Positions 20,472 to 29,111 of a stretch of 58,120 bases of DNA are shown here, piece by piece. The DNA lies in the IMG/VR virus record IMGVR_UViG_3300027969_000117, positions 1 to 58,120 of that record, one strand, 5' to 3'. The stretch is from a virus. The translations under genes were made by a program, and so were the position numbers. Every line of letters begins with the position of its first letter. The first letter of the stretch is position 1. Below the pieces are notes generated by a model that saw only the letters and a program-made list of their open reading frames with translations, did not search any database and was not told the origin of the DNA.

Positions 20472-21925
20472 TAATCTTTCTCCGAATTTAAACTGGAAAT
20501 TAAGTCCCTAATTTTAGCATTTCCAGTAGCTTTTACTTTGGCAATTCCAATACCCTCAGTTGGGTCAGTTCTAATTTCGCCAGTTTCCTGATCGACAACT
20601 GTGCTGGTCTTTTTAAGATTTAAATTTTGATAAACTGAACTAGGGCCAGTTGTTTGTTTTGTCTGCCCACTAGGCGTATAGTTTGATTCACCTTCTTCAC
20701 CTAGGTCTGAAATACGTAATGTATCTACATCAAACTCTAAATCAACCTTTTGTCCTACACCCGAGCTAGAACGTGTTTTCATAAACTGAATTTGATAGCG
20801 TCCACGCTCTTTCATAGCACGACTTGTAAAGATACCAATAACGTTATCTGCTGTCATAATCTTTGACAAGCCACCAGAAATGTGACTGTGATCAAACTCG
20901 ATTTCTTCAACAGCACTACGATTTAATTGTGATGCTGTAACTGTAATGCATTTTGTTTCCATTGCTAAGTTACGAATTTCTTCCGATACATACTTGTCCT
21001 TAACAAACAAATCACTTGGGCTAACCTTAACGCTTAACGGCATCATTAAGTCCAAGTAGTCAATCAAAATAACATCGGGAGCAAAGCCTTTCTTAACTTG
21101 ATATTCTTTCAAATACGCACGGATGTCATTACAGTTTTTACCCGATGGCATATATTTGATCTGCATGTCGCCTGCTTTCTTTTGAAGCATCTTAACCTTA
21201 AGTTCAACATCATCAATATTCTTAAACACATCTCTAGTACCGATGCCTGTCATCATACTGTCAATACGCATCGACACCAAGCCCTCTGCCAATTCAAATG
21301 TAAGGTACAATACATTAAGTCCTGCCAGTGCCCAGTTGACACCTAAGTTTGCCAAGAACAAAGATTTACCGCCGCCTGAGCCAGCACAGAAAATGTTCAA
21401 CTCACCTCGGTTAAATCCGCCATACAGCTTCTTATCGATACTAGGCCATCCTGTACTAATCTGCCCATTCCCATCTTTTAACTTGCTCAATCGTGCTCTC
21501 GGATCTTCAAAATAATCTGTACCCATATCCTTGTTTAACGATATCTGGATAGCATCCTTGATCAACTTTTCAACAGGGTTATAGTCACCTGCTTCAATCA
21601 TGTCAGCACTTTTTAAAATTGCTCTTTCAAGTGCTTTGTGTCTACTAAACTTTTCAAAGTCGTCTAGTAACCATTCATAGTTTTCTTTAGGTACTTGTGC
21701 CGCAATAAAGTCAGTGCCGCATGTTGCGTTGACAATATTTGTCTCTGGCATAACTTTATATTCATCAACGTATTTCTTAATAAACGTTGCGCCATCTTGT
21801 AGTTTTCTATCAAAACTTTCAGGATCAAAGATGTTAGAACATCGCATATAAGTTTCGGCATCGCCTAGAAACATATCGAGATATAGTTTTTGTATTTCGC
21901 TATTATAGTTTGTTTTTTCACTCAT
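20471..21925 (-). CDS. 41: Replicative DNA helicase, DnaB/gp41-like (484 aa)
   Basis: RecA-type helicase core: GGFNRGELNIFCAGSGGGKS (Walker A, about residues 169-188), VILIDYLDLM (Walker B, about 283-292), and TASQLNR (about 325-331, the motif 3 'SQLNR' of DnaB-family helicases). Residues 1-140 form the N-terminal helical domain. Length agrees with T4 gp41 (475 aa). It should form the hexameric 5'-3' replication helicase and work with the primase encoded immediately upstream, whose stop overlaps this start by 8 nt. Confidence 0.93.
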   Translation of the reverse strand: MSEKTNYNSEIQKLYLDMFLGDAETYMRCSNIFDPESFDRKLQDGATFIKKYVDEYKVMPETNIVNATCGTDFIAAQVPKENYEWLLDDFEKFSRHKALERAILKSADMIEAGDYNPVEKLIKDAIQISLNKDMGTDYFEDPRARLSKLKDGNGQISTGWPSIDKKLYGGFNRGELNIFCAGSGGGKSLFLANLGVNWALAGLNVLYLTFELAEGLVSMRIDSMMTGIGTRDVFKNIDDVELKVKMLQKKAGDMQIKYMPSGKNCNDIRAYLKEYQVKKGFAPDVILIDYLDLMMPLSVKVSPSDLFVKDKYVSEEIRNLAMETKCITVTASQLNRSAVEEIEFDHSHISGGLSKIMTADNVIGIFTSRAMKERGRYQIQFMKTRSSSGVGQKVDLEFDVDTLRISDLGEEGESNYTPSGQTKQTTGPSSVYQNLNLKKTSTVVDQETGEIRTDPTEGIGIAKVKATGNAKIRDLISSLNSEKD

Positions 21926-22913
21926 CCATTCTCTCCAGTTTCTTTTTCTCTAGTTCTATTTTTATCTTGTTTGTTTCACGAGCACCTATGATCGTGAGCA
22001 AAGTATATACTCGGCCATATCGCTTTACAGCATCTGCTACGTCTTTAATATCATGTTCCCATTCTGGCAAACTAATTGCCCAATCGTTATCCAGTGCGGC
22101 TTTTATGAGTTTAGCACCGGGTTTATCTCTGTCAGGAACTACTATAACTTCTTTACCTAATTGACGTAATCTCATTACATGAGCTTCATTAGGTTCATTA
22201 GTCATGATGGCAACACCGTCAACAGCAATAGCGTCAAACTGACCTTCGACTACAATTACATACTGTCTACTATTGTCCTGAGCATCAATGTTAAACAGAT
22301 ATGTGCCTTGACTATCAGTTAGGTACTTTGGCTTACCGTCTTTAATTTTTCGACCAGTATATCCCACAATTTTACCATTGTTATAAAACGGAATTAATAC
22401 ACGGTCTTTATATCCAGGAGCAGGCGTCCACATCCAGTTATACCATTCTAACTTAAATCCCCGTTCAATTACATAGGTAACAGCATTAATAAAATCAGGA
22501 TCAGTACATCCTTCGTTGGCTAGTTCTGTAAAGGTTTTGCTGTCGTCTGGTAATGAGCGTTCTTGTAGTGTTAGTTCGACAACTTTTCTAACTGTTGGCA
22601 AATCTTCTCGTTCACGCATTGCAGTTAGCATTAGCTCAGACACTTTGCTATCTGGCATACCTAACCAATTAAACAACTGCTTGGTATTATTTGATAATAG
22701 TTTACCTTTAGACCAACCTGCTTTGAATCCACAATTAAAGCAATGATATTGAAAGCCTCCAATTGGATTCATTAGGACGCCGCCCCGCTTTCTATCATCG
22801 GGTTTTTCTCCTTTATGGTGGCAACACACAGCGTTGAAACTAATCCAGCCGCTGGGCGTTTGCTTTCTTTTTGGAGGTAAGAATAATTGTAGTTCTGCGT
22901 CAATGACACTCAT
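21918..22913 (-). CDS. 61: DNA primase, gp61-like (331 aa)
   Basis: N-terminal zinc-binding region with CCHHKGEKPDD and YHCFNCGFKAGW (about residues 30-65). The Toprim core follows: VIVVEGQFDAIAVDG (acidic Glu-Gly, about 218-232) and VIVVPDRDKPGAKL (DxD-like, about 255-268). Length fits T4 gp61 (342 aa). It would synthesise RNA primers for lagging-strand replication and lies directly upstream of the helicase in one operon. Confidence 0.92.
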   Translation of the reverse strand: MSVIDAELQLFLPPKRKQTPSGWISFNAVCCHHKGEKPDDRKRGGVLMNPIGGFQYHCFNCGFKAGWSKGKLLSNNTKQLFNWLGMPDSKVSELMLTAMREREDLPTVRKVVELTLQERSLPDDSKTFTELANEGCTDPDFINAVTYVIERGFKLEWYNWMWTPAPGYKDRVLIPFYNNGKIVGYTGRKIKDGKPKYLTDSQGTYLFNIDAQDNSRQYVIVVEGQFDAIAVDGVAIMTNEPNEAHVMRLRQLGKEVIVVPDRDKPGAKLIKAALDNDWAISLPEWEHDIKDVADAVKRYGRVYTLLTIIGARETNKIKIELEKKKLERMDE

Positions 22914-22922
22914 GCTACAATT

Positions 22923-23774
22923 TTAACTTCTATAGACTAACTTGTCAAAGGTTCCGGTGTATTCAGTATTGTCGTTTTGACCTGGTAAACCAACAGGAGT
23001 ATCTGGTAAAAACATTAAGCGAACATATGTGAACGCTCCTTGGAAGTTAACGTAGTCAACTCCGGTAAATCCATTGTAGTGTCTGGCAACAACAGTGGCA
23101 AATGTACTTTGATTACCACTTGGAGGAGGATTGTTATCCAGGCTTCCCTGCATGTAGACCCAACCTTTAAATTTAGTCATGTAGTAAGCGGCAGTATGAT
23201 ATTCACCGTGACTATGAAAACTAGGATTGGCAGGAATATTACTTGTATCCCACATAAAGTTACCGGCACCTGGATCTCTATTAATATGTTTTTGGAATGC
23301 TGTGATTCCAATGCTAGGCTGCAACGCAGGTAGTAAGTCATGTACAATGTGTAATGTTCCTGCCATTCCATAATATGTATTGGCAAACGCAGGAGTATAC
23401 GTTCCGTCATCTTCTAACATACGTACACCAAACTGGTAGCTGGTACTGTCTAGTCCCCAGGTATCGCCTTCATTTAATGTTAATAAGGCAAGTCCGCGAG
23501 ATGCTAATGTAGTACCATCATCGATGACGTCGATTGTTTTTTCTATCATTAATCTTTGGTTGCGTGTATCAAACATACTGAACACAAAACTCTTACCGGC
23601 AATTGGAATTGGCTTTTGATCGCTGTTTTTAAACTGCAGTTGTATCTTATTTTTAAGTCCTTTTTGGACCTTAAGTTCGTGCTGGTACATAACGTTGTGT
23701 ATCCTTTGATTATTGTCCAGATCCAATAATAGGTCGTATGAATTCTGGTATAAATAGACTGGTAATTTAATCAT
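22923..23774 (-). CDS. Putative structural protein (283 aa)
   Basis: Predicted leaderless late gene (AATAAATA 6 nt upstream). The N-terminal half (LKVQKGLKNKIQLQFKNSDQ followed by KPIPIAGKSFVFSMFD) has the alternating pattern of an immunoglobulin- or BppU-like beta domain. The C-terminal half holds aromatic, Gly-rich strands (SFHSHGEYHTAAYY, GFTGVDYVNFQGAF). Likely a virion or baseplate-associated protein, though it lies next to the primase. No family named with confidence. Confidence 0.6.
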   Translation of the reverse strand: MIKLPVYLYQNSYDLLLDLDNNQRIHNVMYQHELKVQKGLKNKIQLQFKNSDQKPIPIAGKSFVFSMFDTRNQRLMIEKTIDVIDDGTTLASRGLALLTLNEGDTWGLDSTSYQFGVRMLEDDGTYTPAFANTYYGMAGTLHIVHDLLPALQPSIGITAFQKHINRDPGAGNFMWDTSNIPANPSFHSHGEYHTAAYYMTKFKGWVYMQGSLDNNPPPSGNQSTFATVVARHYNGFTGVDYVNFQGAFTYVRLMFLPDTPVGLPGQNDNTEYTGTFDKLVYRS

Positions 23775-23780
23775 ATCATA

Positions 23781-23788
23781 TATTTATT
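23781..23788 (-). promoter_or_regulatory. Late promoter
   Basis: Minus strand AATAAATA, 6 nt before ATG 23774. Confidence 0.7.
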
Positions 23789-23790
23789 CA

Positions 23791-24177
23791 ATGACCACTA
23801 AGGACGAATTCCAAGCAAAATTTCCATTTATTACCTGTATAAAAATAGGTGATAGTGAATACGTGGGCATCATTATTAATTTAGATGACAATGTTGTTAG
23901 CATCTATAACTTTTCTGATATTAGATCCGAGCCCGATAAGCAATCGTTTTTAGAATTAGGTGATGTTTGGTGGTGGGAAAGTAATCGTAAGATTCCTATT
24001 AACATTTTCTTAAAACAAGAAATGACAATGTATAGAAGTTGTATTAAAACTTTTAATAGTAAAGACGTTGAGGTTGTGTTTGGACCAACAGTGAACCTTA
24101 GTGAAATTGCCGAGAAGCGTGTTAAGAGAAAATCAATTCAACTTGTTAGAACACCTAACAAACGTCCAAGTCGTTAA
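23791..24177 (+). CDS. Hypothetical protein (128 aa)
   Basis: Lone plus-strand gene inside the minus-strand replication block, divergent from 23774 and convergent with the DnaE-like gene (4-nt overlap). Sequence MTTKDEFQAKFPFITCIKIG then IINLDDNVVSIYNFSDI suggests a small beta barrel. ELGDVWWWESNRKIPINIFL is a conspicuous, probably conserved segment that I associate with T4-like phage unknowns. The C-terminus is basic (RVKRKSIQLVRTPNKRPSR). No Shine-Dalgarno or plus-strand late element is obvious. Confidence 0.6.
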   Translation: MTTKDEFQAKFPFITCIKIGDSEYVGIIINLDDNVVSIYNFSDIRSEPDKQSFLELGDVWWWESNRKIPINIFLKQEMTMYRSCIKTFNSKDVEVVFGPTVNLSEIAEKRVKRKSIQLVRTPNKRPSR

Positions 24178-24755
24178 CTAAATCCGTAACTTATTTTTTC
24201 ACAGATTAAATTCATCTGTACTACAATTGCCACGGCATAAGCAACTGCGTGAGCCTTCTTAAAGAAATATTCGTCAGTAGTCGGACGGATCCATACTTCC
24301 TTCATTATCGTCTGCCAGTCCTGGCCAATCAAGTGTCTCTTTGCCGGACGGATCATAGCGAGGACCGCACTTAATTGTTCCACGGAAGTAGGGCAAGTCT
24401 TCCTCAGTACCGTCCCATGCCCGTTCAAATGAAATAACAGATTCACAAAGTCGTCTTGTAAAAGTAAATCCCATAGTGGTTCAGTCTCCATTAGTTGTTT
24501 CAGGTGTTCTTCGTTTCTTACACCTTCATAGACTCCGACATTTAGAAAGTCAATTTTAAAATAACCTCTACGTTCTGCCTCTTTATAATCTATTGTACTT
24601 ATTCCTGTCAGAGGATTGTACGGAATAGAAGTACAATATACACCGGTATTGTGCTTTTTAAAAGTTCCATCTTTATCAGTCATAGCCGCTGGGATATGCT
24701 TGATAACATCAAGTGCTTTCTTTCTGTCAGCAAAGTCGATATCAATATCAGGCAT
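24174..24755 (-). CDS. Miniature DNA polymerase III alpha (DnaE)-like protein (193 aa)
   Basis: ATG 24755 is used; longer TTG or GTG starts overlap the upstream gene. In DnaE order it retains MPDIDIDFADR (PDxDxDF, the two catalytic aspartates D401/D403 of E. coli DnaE), KKHNTGVYCTSI, DYKEAERRGYFKIDFLNVGV (the third catalytic Asp, KxDFLG), LLFHLNGHGTVLRKTCPTSV with AVLAMIRPAK, and KKAHAVAYAVAIV (SHAxAYA). The whole is 193 residues against more than 1,100 in DnaE; PHP, thumb and beta-binding parts are absent. Polymerase or nucleotidyltransferase activity is possible but unproven. Confidence 0.75.
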   Translation of the reverse strand: MPDIDIDFADRKKALDVIKHIPAAMTDKDGTFKKHNTGVYCTSIPYNPLTGISTIDYKEAERRGYFKIDFLNVGVYEGVRNEEHLKQLMETEPLWDLLLQDDFVNLLFHLNGHGTVLRKTCPTSVEQLSAVLAMIRPAKRHLIGQDWQTIMKEVWIRPTTDEYFFKKAHAVAYAVAIVVQMNLICEKISYGFS

Positions 24756-25149
24756 TAGGTAAATCCGATTGTCCACCGTTAGCAAGTGATAACATCAAAC
24801 TATATTGTTCGTATGCCTTTTTAACAGCTGGATATCTATCACGCAAATATTTTTCGTTTTCTTTTTGTTCCATTAGCATTTCAAACATATTGTAATGACC
24901 TTTTTTACTCATGTTGTTAAACACTTCATTTTCAAAATGAGCAATGCGTTCTAGTTCACTTTCACTAATTTCAATTGTATATAATGTTTCAGTTTCAAAG
25001 TCATTTGTTATTGAATCAATTCGATTATAATCGTTTTGATATTGAAACCATTGTACATTCATTTTAGTAAATTTGTAAGCACGTTTTCCGGAGTCTAATA
25101 CTTTAATTCCGTGTTTGTGACAAAATTCTTTTGTAGTGATATCAGTCAA
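24748..25149 (-). CDS. Hypothetical protein next to the mini-DnaE (133 aa)
   Basis: Overlaps both neighbours by 8 nt, so translational coupling in the replication operon is likely. The N-terminus (MTDITTKEFCHKHGIKVLDS) is HTH-like, followed by helices with HFENEVFNNMSKKGHYNMFE and a long charged helix (LMEQKENEKYLRDRYPAVKK). No family recognised. Tight coupling suggests it works with the DnaE-like protein. Confidence 0.65.
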   Translation of the reverse strand: MTDITTKEFCHKHGIKVLDSGKRAYKFTKMNVQWFQYQNDYNRIDSITNDFETETLYTIEISESELERIAHFENEVFNNMSKKGHYNMFEMLMEQKENEKYLRDRYPAVKKAYEQYSLMLSLANGGQSDLPNA

Positions 25150-25840
25150 TTCCAGTCTCCTTACAAACTTCTTTTACAAGAATTGCGTCAGCAGGATAAT
25201 CTTTAAATTTTGCCAACCAGTGAGGTACATCAAATGCTGGTTCAATAATGTCCATCTGTTCGTCGTTAAACTTTCCAATCATATCTCTACCAGACCTACA
25301 ATTTAATACAAGCCATGGACTAATATAACCGTTTCGAATATCATTTACGGCCCTGTTTAGATTTACATATAAGAAGTAGTGTTGAAATTCTGCGTTGTTA
25401 GCATCGGCCCATTCCATCATATGTTTTAAACTACGTTGTACTGCCGCTTCAACCGGTTCTACTTTTAACATTTCAAATAGGTATGTGTCGTATAATTCAT
25501 CACGGCACCAATGGTCTAATTTAACGCCACTTCTAATTACAAAATCCATGAACTTTTCTGGATATAAGGGCATTACATTGTTGACAAAACTTCCAAATTT
25601 AACAAACGCATTATAGTAAGGGCTCTTACAAAAATCATCGTATGTCTTGTCTTTTTTAGCACCTTGTGTTAATCTAAAGAACTTGTTAAACGCAAGGAAT
25701 CCAGCTTGTACACGCTTTTCATCTTTTTGCATTGCTCGACGTTTTGGCTCGCACATGTGAGCATACAAGGTCTTTTCTTTCATAAAGGCCTTGCCACAAT
25801 GTACGCAACCAAAAGGTTGTTCTTCTAATTTAATAATCAC
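25142..25840 (-). CDS. Zinc-finger phage protein (232 aa)
   Basis: Residues about 8-33 (PFGCVHCGKAFMKEKTLYAH followed by MCEPKRR) form a C2H-C type zinc finger. The remainder is helical and aromatic (YDDFCKSPYYNAFVKFGSFV, VKLDHWCRDELYDTYLFEML). I recognise the 'CEPKRR...QKDEK' plus 'SPYYNAFVKFG' combination from T4-like phage genomes, where its function is unknown. Four-nt overlap with the upstream gene; part of the replication operon. Confidence 0.75.
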   Translation of the reverse strand: MIIKLEEQPFGCVHCGKAFMKEKTLYAHMCEPKRRAMQKDEKRVQAGFLAFNKFFRLTQGAKKDKTYDDFCKSPYYNAFVKFGSFVNNVMPLYPEKFMDFVIRSGVKLDHWCRDELYDTYLFEMLKVEPVEAAVQRSLKHMMEWADANNAEFQHYFLYVNLNRAVNDIRNGYISPWLVLNCRSGRDMIGKFNDEQMDIIEPAFDVPHWLAKFKDYPADAILVKEVCKETGID

Positions 25841-26292
25841 TCGTATTCTTTCCGTTGCTTTTTATCAAAGCCCATTTTATCAAATAGTTCGTCTTTATCT
25901 TTCTTATCCATCATACTAGCCATTAGTTTAATATCTTCCATTTTTCTAGCAGGATAGATTTCACATAATAGTTTTTCAATCTTATTTGCTTTTTCTTTCT
26001 TACCAGCGGCTAGATATGGATGATATGCCGGAACTCCTACTCCAGTAACAGCAAACAATTTCCATAATAGTGCTTTATGATTTTTACTTAACTCCCAATG
26101 ATTTTTATTAACACACTCATTGGTCATTTCGAGGAAGTGAGCTTGAACATCATAGTCACCTTGTACGCTGGCTGTATATCTCATAAGAACAAACGGACTA
26201 AAAGATTTCTTTTCTTCATCCGTTAGATTATCATAAAAGTTATAATTTTTTGTGTCAACTGCTTTGAGTTCTCTTTTAATGTCAAGTGCCAT
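25837..26292 (-). CDS. Possible clamp-loader small subunit, gp62-like (151 aa)
   Basis: N-terminal MALDIKRELKAVDTKNYNFY, then SFSPFVLMRYTASVQGDYDV and NECVNKNHWELSKNHKALLW resemble the 'sPFvl.r..s' and 'N..vNk.f..l.k' segments of clamp-loader gp62-type proteins in T4-like phages. The C-terminal helical half (KIEKLLCEIYPARKMEDIKL) fits too. The match is from memory and not exact. No gp44 or gp45 gene is in the window. Confidence 0.5.
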   Translation of the reverse strand: MALDIKRELKAVDTKNYNFYDNLTDEEKKSFSPFVLMRYTASVQGDYDVQAHFLEMTNECVNKNHWELSKNHKALLWKLFAVTGVGVPAYHPYLAAGKKEKANKIEKLLCEIYPARKMEDIKLMASMMDKKDKDELFDKMGFDKKQRKEYE

Positions 26293-26554
26293 GATCTTTA
26301 ATAGTATAATAGATTGTTAGTGCGTGGTCAAGTGCCTTGGCTAAAGATGCATTTTCTTTAGCGGCCATTCGAACATCGTGCCAAAGTTGGCTTTCTCCGG
26401 GGGTGCTCATGTAGTTTCTATGATCGAGCGGATCTCTATGTTGCGGCAAGTTATACCCTACAAGGGTTCTTTCCGATTTACCAAATTCTCTAGCGTACAC
26501 TTCTCCTCCGTTTCTTTCATAGATGTATGTTGCTCCTGGTGTTAATGATCCCAT
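26282..26554 (-). CDS. Conserved small phage protein (90 aa)
   Basis: The pattern GATYIYERNGGEVYAREFGK ... TLVGYNLPQHRDP ... QLWHDVRMAAKENASLAKAL is one I recognise from many T4-like and other phages, with unknown function. It overlaps the next gene (26292) by 11 nt and is separated from the oxygenase upstream by 1 nt. Confidence 0.75.
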   Translation of the reverse strand: MGSLTPGATYIYERNGGEVYAREFGKSERTLVGYNLPQHRDPLDHRNYMSTPGESQLWHDVRMAAKENASLAKALDHALTIYYTIKDHGT

Positions 26555-26555
26555 A

Positions 26556-27149
26556 TTATGCTACCTTAGTAAGTGGGGCAATGTTTGATACTACTGCCCA
26601 TCGTAGTTGCCCCTTTGTACCGGTATGTTTTTCTGTCCTGTGTTCTATCCATCCTGGAAACATTATTACATCGCCGGAGGATATAGGAACTTTATACCAT
26701 CCCTTAGATACACTTTTTTTAGGTTGTAGTCTCCAAAAAGATTCTAACGGATCTGCTAGTTCTAGATATCCTGAATTGTTTGGAACATTCATATAGGCTA
26801 TTGTAGTTAACGGAACACCCCTGTGTATATGAGATTCAGTTAAACTTCCGTAGTCTTGATAATTGACCCAGCTTGATAAACATCCAAATTGTATGTCCAT
26901 CATATTCCATTTTTTAAAGAGTATAGTGCCTATTTCTCCAGATAACCAATTGTAGTAATCTTGAAATTCTGTAGAGGTGTGCGGCTGTTCATTCTTGTTA
27001 TTAACTGAACTACCTGTATCACCTTGTCCCAACGCTGTCTTTATTGTTGATCCGTTTATAAGTCTATTACACACAGGCAACATACTTCCTAAGTCCCATT
27101 CGTATCGACTTCTCCATACAATATTAGGAAATAGGATTTCTTCAGTCAT
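26556..27149 (-). CDS. 2OG-Fe(II) oxygenase-like protein (197 aa)
   Basis: Resembles the phage/cyanophage putative 2-oxoglutarate-Fe(II) oxygenases: a central double-stranded beta helix with ESHIHRGVPLTTIAYMNVPN (first metal His region), GYLELADPLESF, VISSGDVIMFPGWIEHRTEK-like segment (distal His) and RWAVVSNIA (Arg for 2OG). The middle contains aromatic residues in W-NYQDYGS. The exact metal triad needs modelling, since the first motif is H-x-H rather than H-x-D. Substrate unknown. Part of the recombination operon. Confidence 0.65.
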   Translation of the reverse strand: MTEEILFPNIVWRSRYEWDLGSMLPVCNRLINGSTIKTALGQGDTGSSVNNKNEQPHTSTEFQDYYNWLSGEIGTILFKKWNMMDIQFGCLSSWVNYQDYGSLTESHIHRGVPLTTIAYMNVPNNSGYLELADPLESFWRLQPKKSVSKGWYKVPISSGDVIMFPGWIEHRTEKHTGTKGQLRWAVVSNIAPLTKVA

Positions 27150-27653
27150 TTACCAACACTTAGTATAATCAACAATTTCACTCTGACGACTAACATCCTT
27201 GACAAAGAACGCACATACTGGCTTCGGTCCAGGTGTTAGTGGAGTTGTTAGTAACTGTCCAGGTTTCATTTTAGGGAAGTACCATTTAACATCTTGATAA
27301 ACATCAATAATGTCAATATCATGAAACTCGGGTCTAAAACTTGATAACGGATTAAAACAGAATGTTCTAAACCCCCGATCGTTTAAACTTGTTAAGGGCA
27401 ATACTTCCATATCGGGTCCTGTAGGATCCCCAACAATAGTACACCAGTCTAATGGCATATTAATTGTGTATGGTCCTACTTTAAGTACAGCGGCTGGTGC
27501 TGTAAATGATTCCAAGAAGATCAACGGAATAAAGAAATAGTCAGGGTTACTCGAATCACTATTATCAAGTACGCTGAATCGTAAATCTTCATCGATTTCA
27601 TCTGGAAGTTCGTTCAGATAAAATGTCTGATCGTCTAGTGTTAAAATTTGCAT
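27150..27653 (-). CDS. Conserved T4-like phage protein (167 aa)
   Basis: Contains LKVGPYTINMPLDWCTIVGD, MEVLPLTSLNDRGFRTFCFN and DVYQDVKWYFPKMKPGQLLT, segments I recognise from a phage family of unknown function usually found among replication or structural genes. Starts directly after the UvsW stop (1 nt). Confidence 0.7.
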   Translation of the reverse strand: MQILTLDDQTFYLNELPDEIDEDLRFSVLDNSDSSNPDYFFIPLIFLESFTAPAAVLKVGPYTINMPLDWCTIVGDPTGPDMEVLPLTSLNDRGFRTFCFNPLSSFRPEFHDIDIIDVYQDVKWYFPKMKPGQLLTTPLTPGPKPVCAFFVKDVSRQSEIVDYTKCW

Positions 27654-29111
27654 TTAGTATTTTACCTTTTCAACTGAGAACGGATATTTCGCCTCTTTAT
27701 AAAACTTCTTACGTTCTGTAAGATGTTTTTTCGCATATTTGCTACTAGCAGTTAAGTCCCAAATTTGTACAAAATCCTTGTCATCGGCTTTTCTTATCCC
27801 CCGTCCAATGCTTTGGATAACACGGACAAAACTTTTTCCGGGTTCCAAAAGAACCATATTAAAAATACGAGGGATATTAATACCCACAGCGGCAACACCA
27901 TAGGTAGCCACAATAATCTTGTTATCGCTTGTCGCCACGTCATCGTATTCTTCCTTGCGATCCTTTGTTTTTACTTCACCACTAATGAACACAGAATTTT
28001 CTATGTTACTAGTTATTATACGCCCTGATTCAATTCTGTCAACCAGTACTAGTGTATTCCCAGTTTCACCAATACCCTTAACTAAGTTACTAATAAAATT
28101 CATTCTATCTTCATTGGTAACTAGATATTTTAGTTCTTCGGGGTAACTGCCAAACTCTTTCCATTCGGCTGTTTGAATAATATTAACATGACAGGTACTT
28201 AATACTCCAGACTCTTGTAGTGTATGAGCCTTAACTTGATTAACAACTTCTCCTAGGCCGCACTTGATATTTTGAAAATCAATATCTTCTTTAGGCACAG
28301 TTCCTGTTAATCCCCAACGAATGGCACAATTTGCTAGATGATTAGTTAATAGTTTTTTAAGTACTTCGGCCTTGGCCATGTGTACTTCATCGACCATAAC
28401 AGTTTGAACACCATCAAGAAAAACTGCCAATGTTAACGCATCGTCATCAGTGGAATCTTTGGATTTTTTGTCTAAAATATTTAAACTTTGCCATGTACAT
28501 ATAGTATGTGTTTTGTCCAAGTTCTTTCTATCACCGTAGTACACTCCAACGTCTAATCCACAGTTGATAAAATCTTCTTCTGTCTGTTCAACAAGGCTTT
28601 TGTTAGGAACAATAGTTACTGTTCGACCATATTTTTCACAAATTTTTGATAACGTTGCGGTGGTAATAGTCTTACCAAATCCAGTAGCAATCTCTTGGAT
28701 ACATTGCGGGTTTTCGAGGAACATATTAACTACATCGACTTGGTCGCCTCGTAGTCTAATCTTTTCTCCGGCAAATCGATGGCCTTCTGGCCAAGTTGTA
28801 TCACCCCAAAAATCTTCAGAAACTTTGGCAAATTCTAATACCGGACTATTACGATGATCCTCAATTTCTGGGTCGTAACCTAAGCGGACAATTTCTTCAA
28901 TTACCTCTGGTAACAGACTCATGTACGTTGTACCACCTAGACCAAAAAAACTTGTACAGCCATCCCAACGGCCTAATTTGTACGCAGGAAGATATCGAGC
29001 TTTTTGGTCGAAATATTTGAATTTTTTAACCAAAGACTTGCGTGTGTCAAGATCTAAATTTTCTATCTTAACATTAACTTCATCTTTAATTACAATTTTA
29101 CAATATTTCAT
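27654..29111 (-). CDS. uvsW: UvsW-type recombination helicase (485 aa)
   Basis: SF2 helicase: CIQEIATGFGKTITTAT (Walker A, about residues 137-153), TVMVDEVHMAKAE (DExH box, about 237-249), WGLTGTVPKE (motif III), VATYGVAAVGINIP (motif V) and VIQSIGRGIRK (motif VI). Length near T4 UvsW (503 aa). The N-terminal KARYLPAYKLGRWDGCTSFF matches the UvsW DNA-binding domain. It would unwind R-loops and branch-migrate recombination intermediates. Overlaps the upstream HARP-like gene by 14 nt. Confidence 0.93.
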   Translation of the reverse strand: MKYCKIVIKDEVNVKIENLDLDTRKSLVKKFKYFDQKARYLPAYKLGRWDGCTSFFGLGGTTYMSLLPEVIEEIVRLGYDPEIEDHRNSPVLEFAKVSEDFWGDTTWPEGHRFAGEKIRLRGDQVDVVNMFLENPQCIQEIATGFGKTITTATLSKICEKYGRTVTIVPNKSLVEQTEEDFINCGLDVGVYYGDRKNLDKTHTICTWQSLNILDKKSKDSTDDDALTLAVFLDGVQTVMVDEVHMAKAEVLKKLLTNHLANCAIRWGLTGTVPKEDIDFQNIKCGLGEVVNQVKAHTLQESGVLSTCHVNIIQTAEWKEFGSYPEELKYLVTNEDRMNFISNLVKGIGETGNTLVLVDRIESGRIITSNIENSVFISGEVKTKDRKEEYDDVATSDNKIIVATYGVAAVGINIPRIFNMVLLEPGKSFVRVIQSIGRGIRKADDKDFVQIWDLTASSKYAKKHLTERKKFYKEAKYPFSVEKVKY

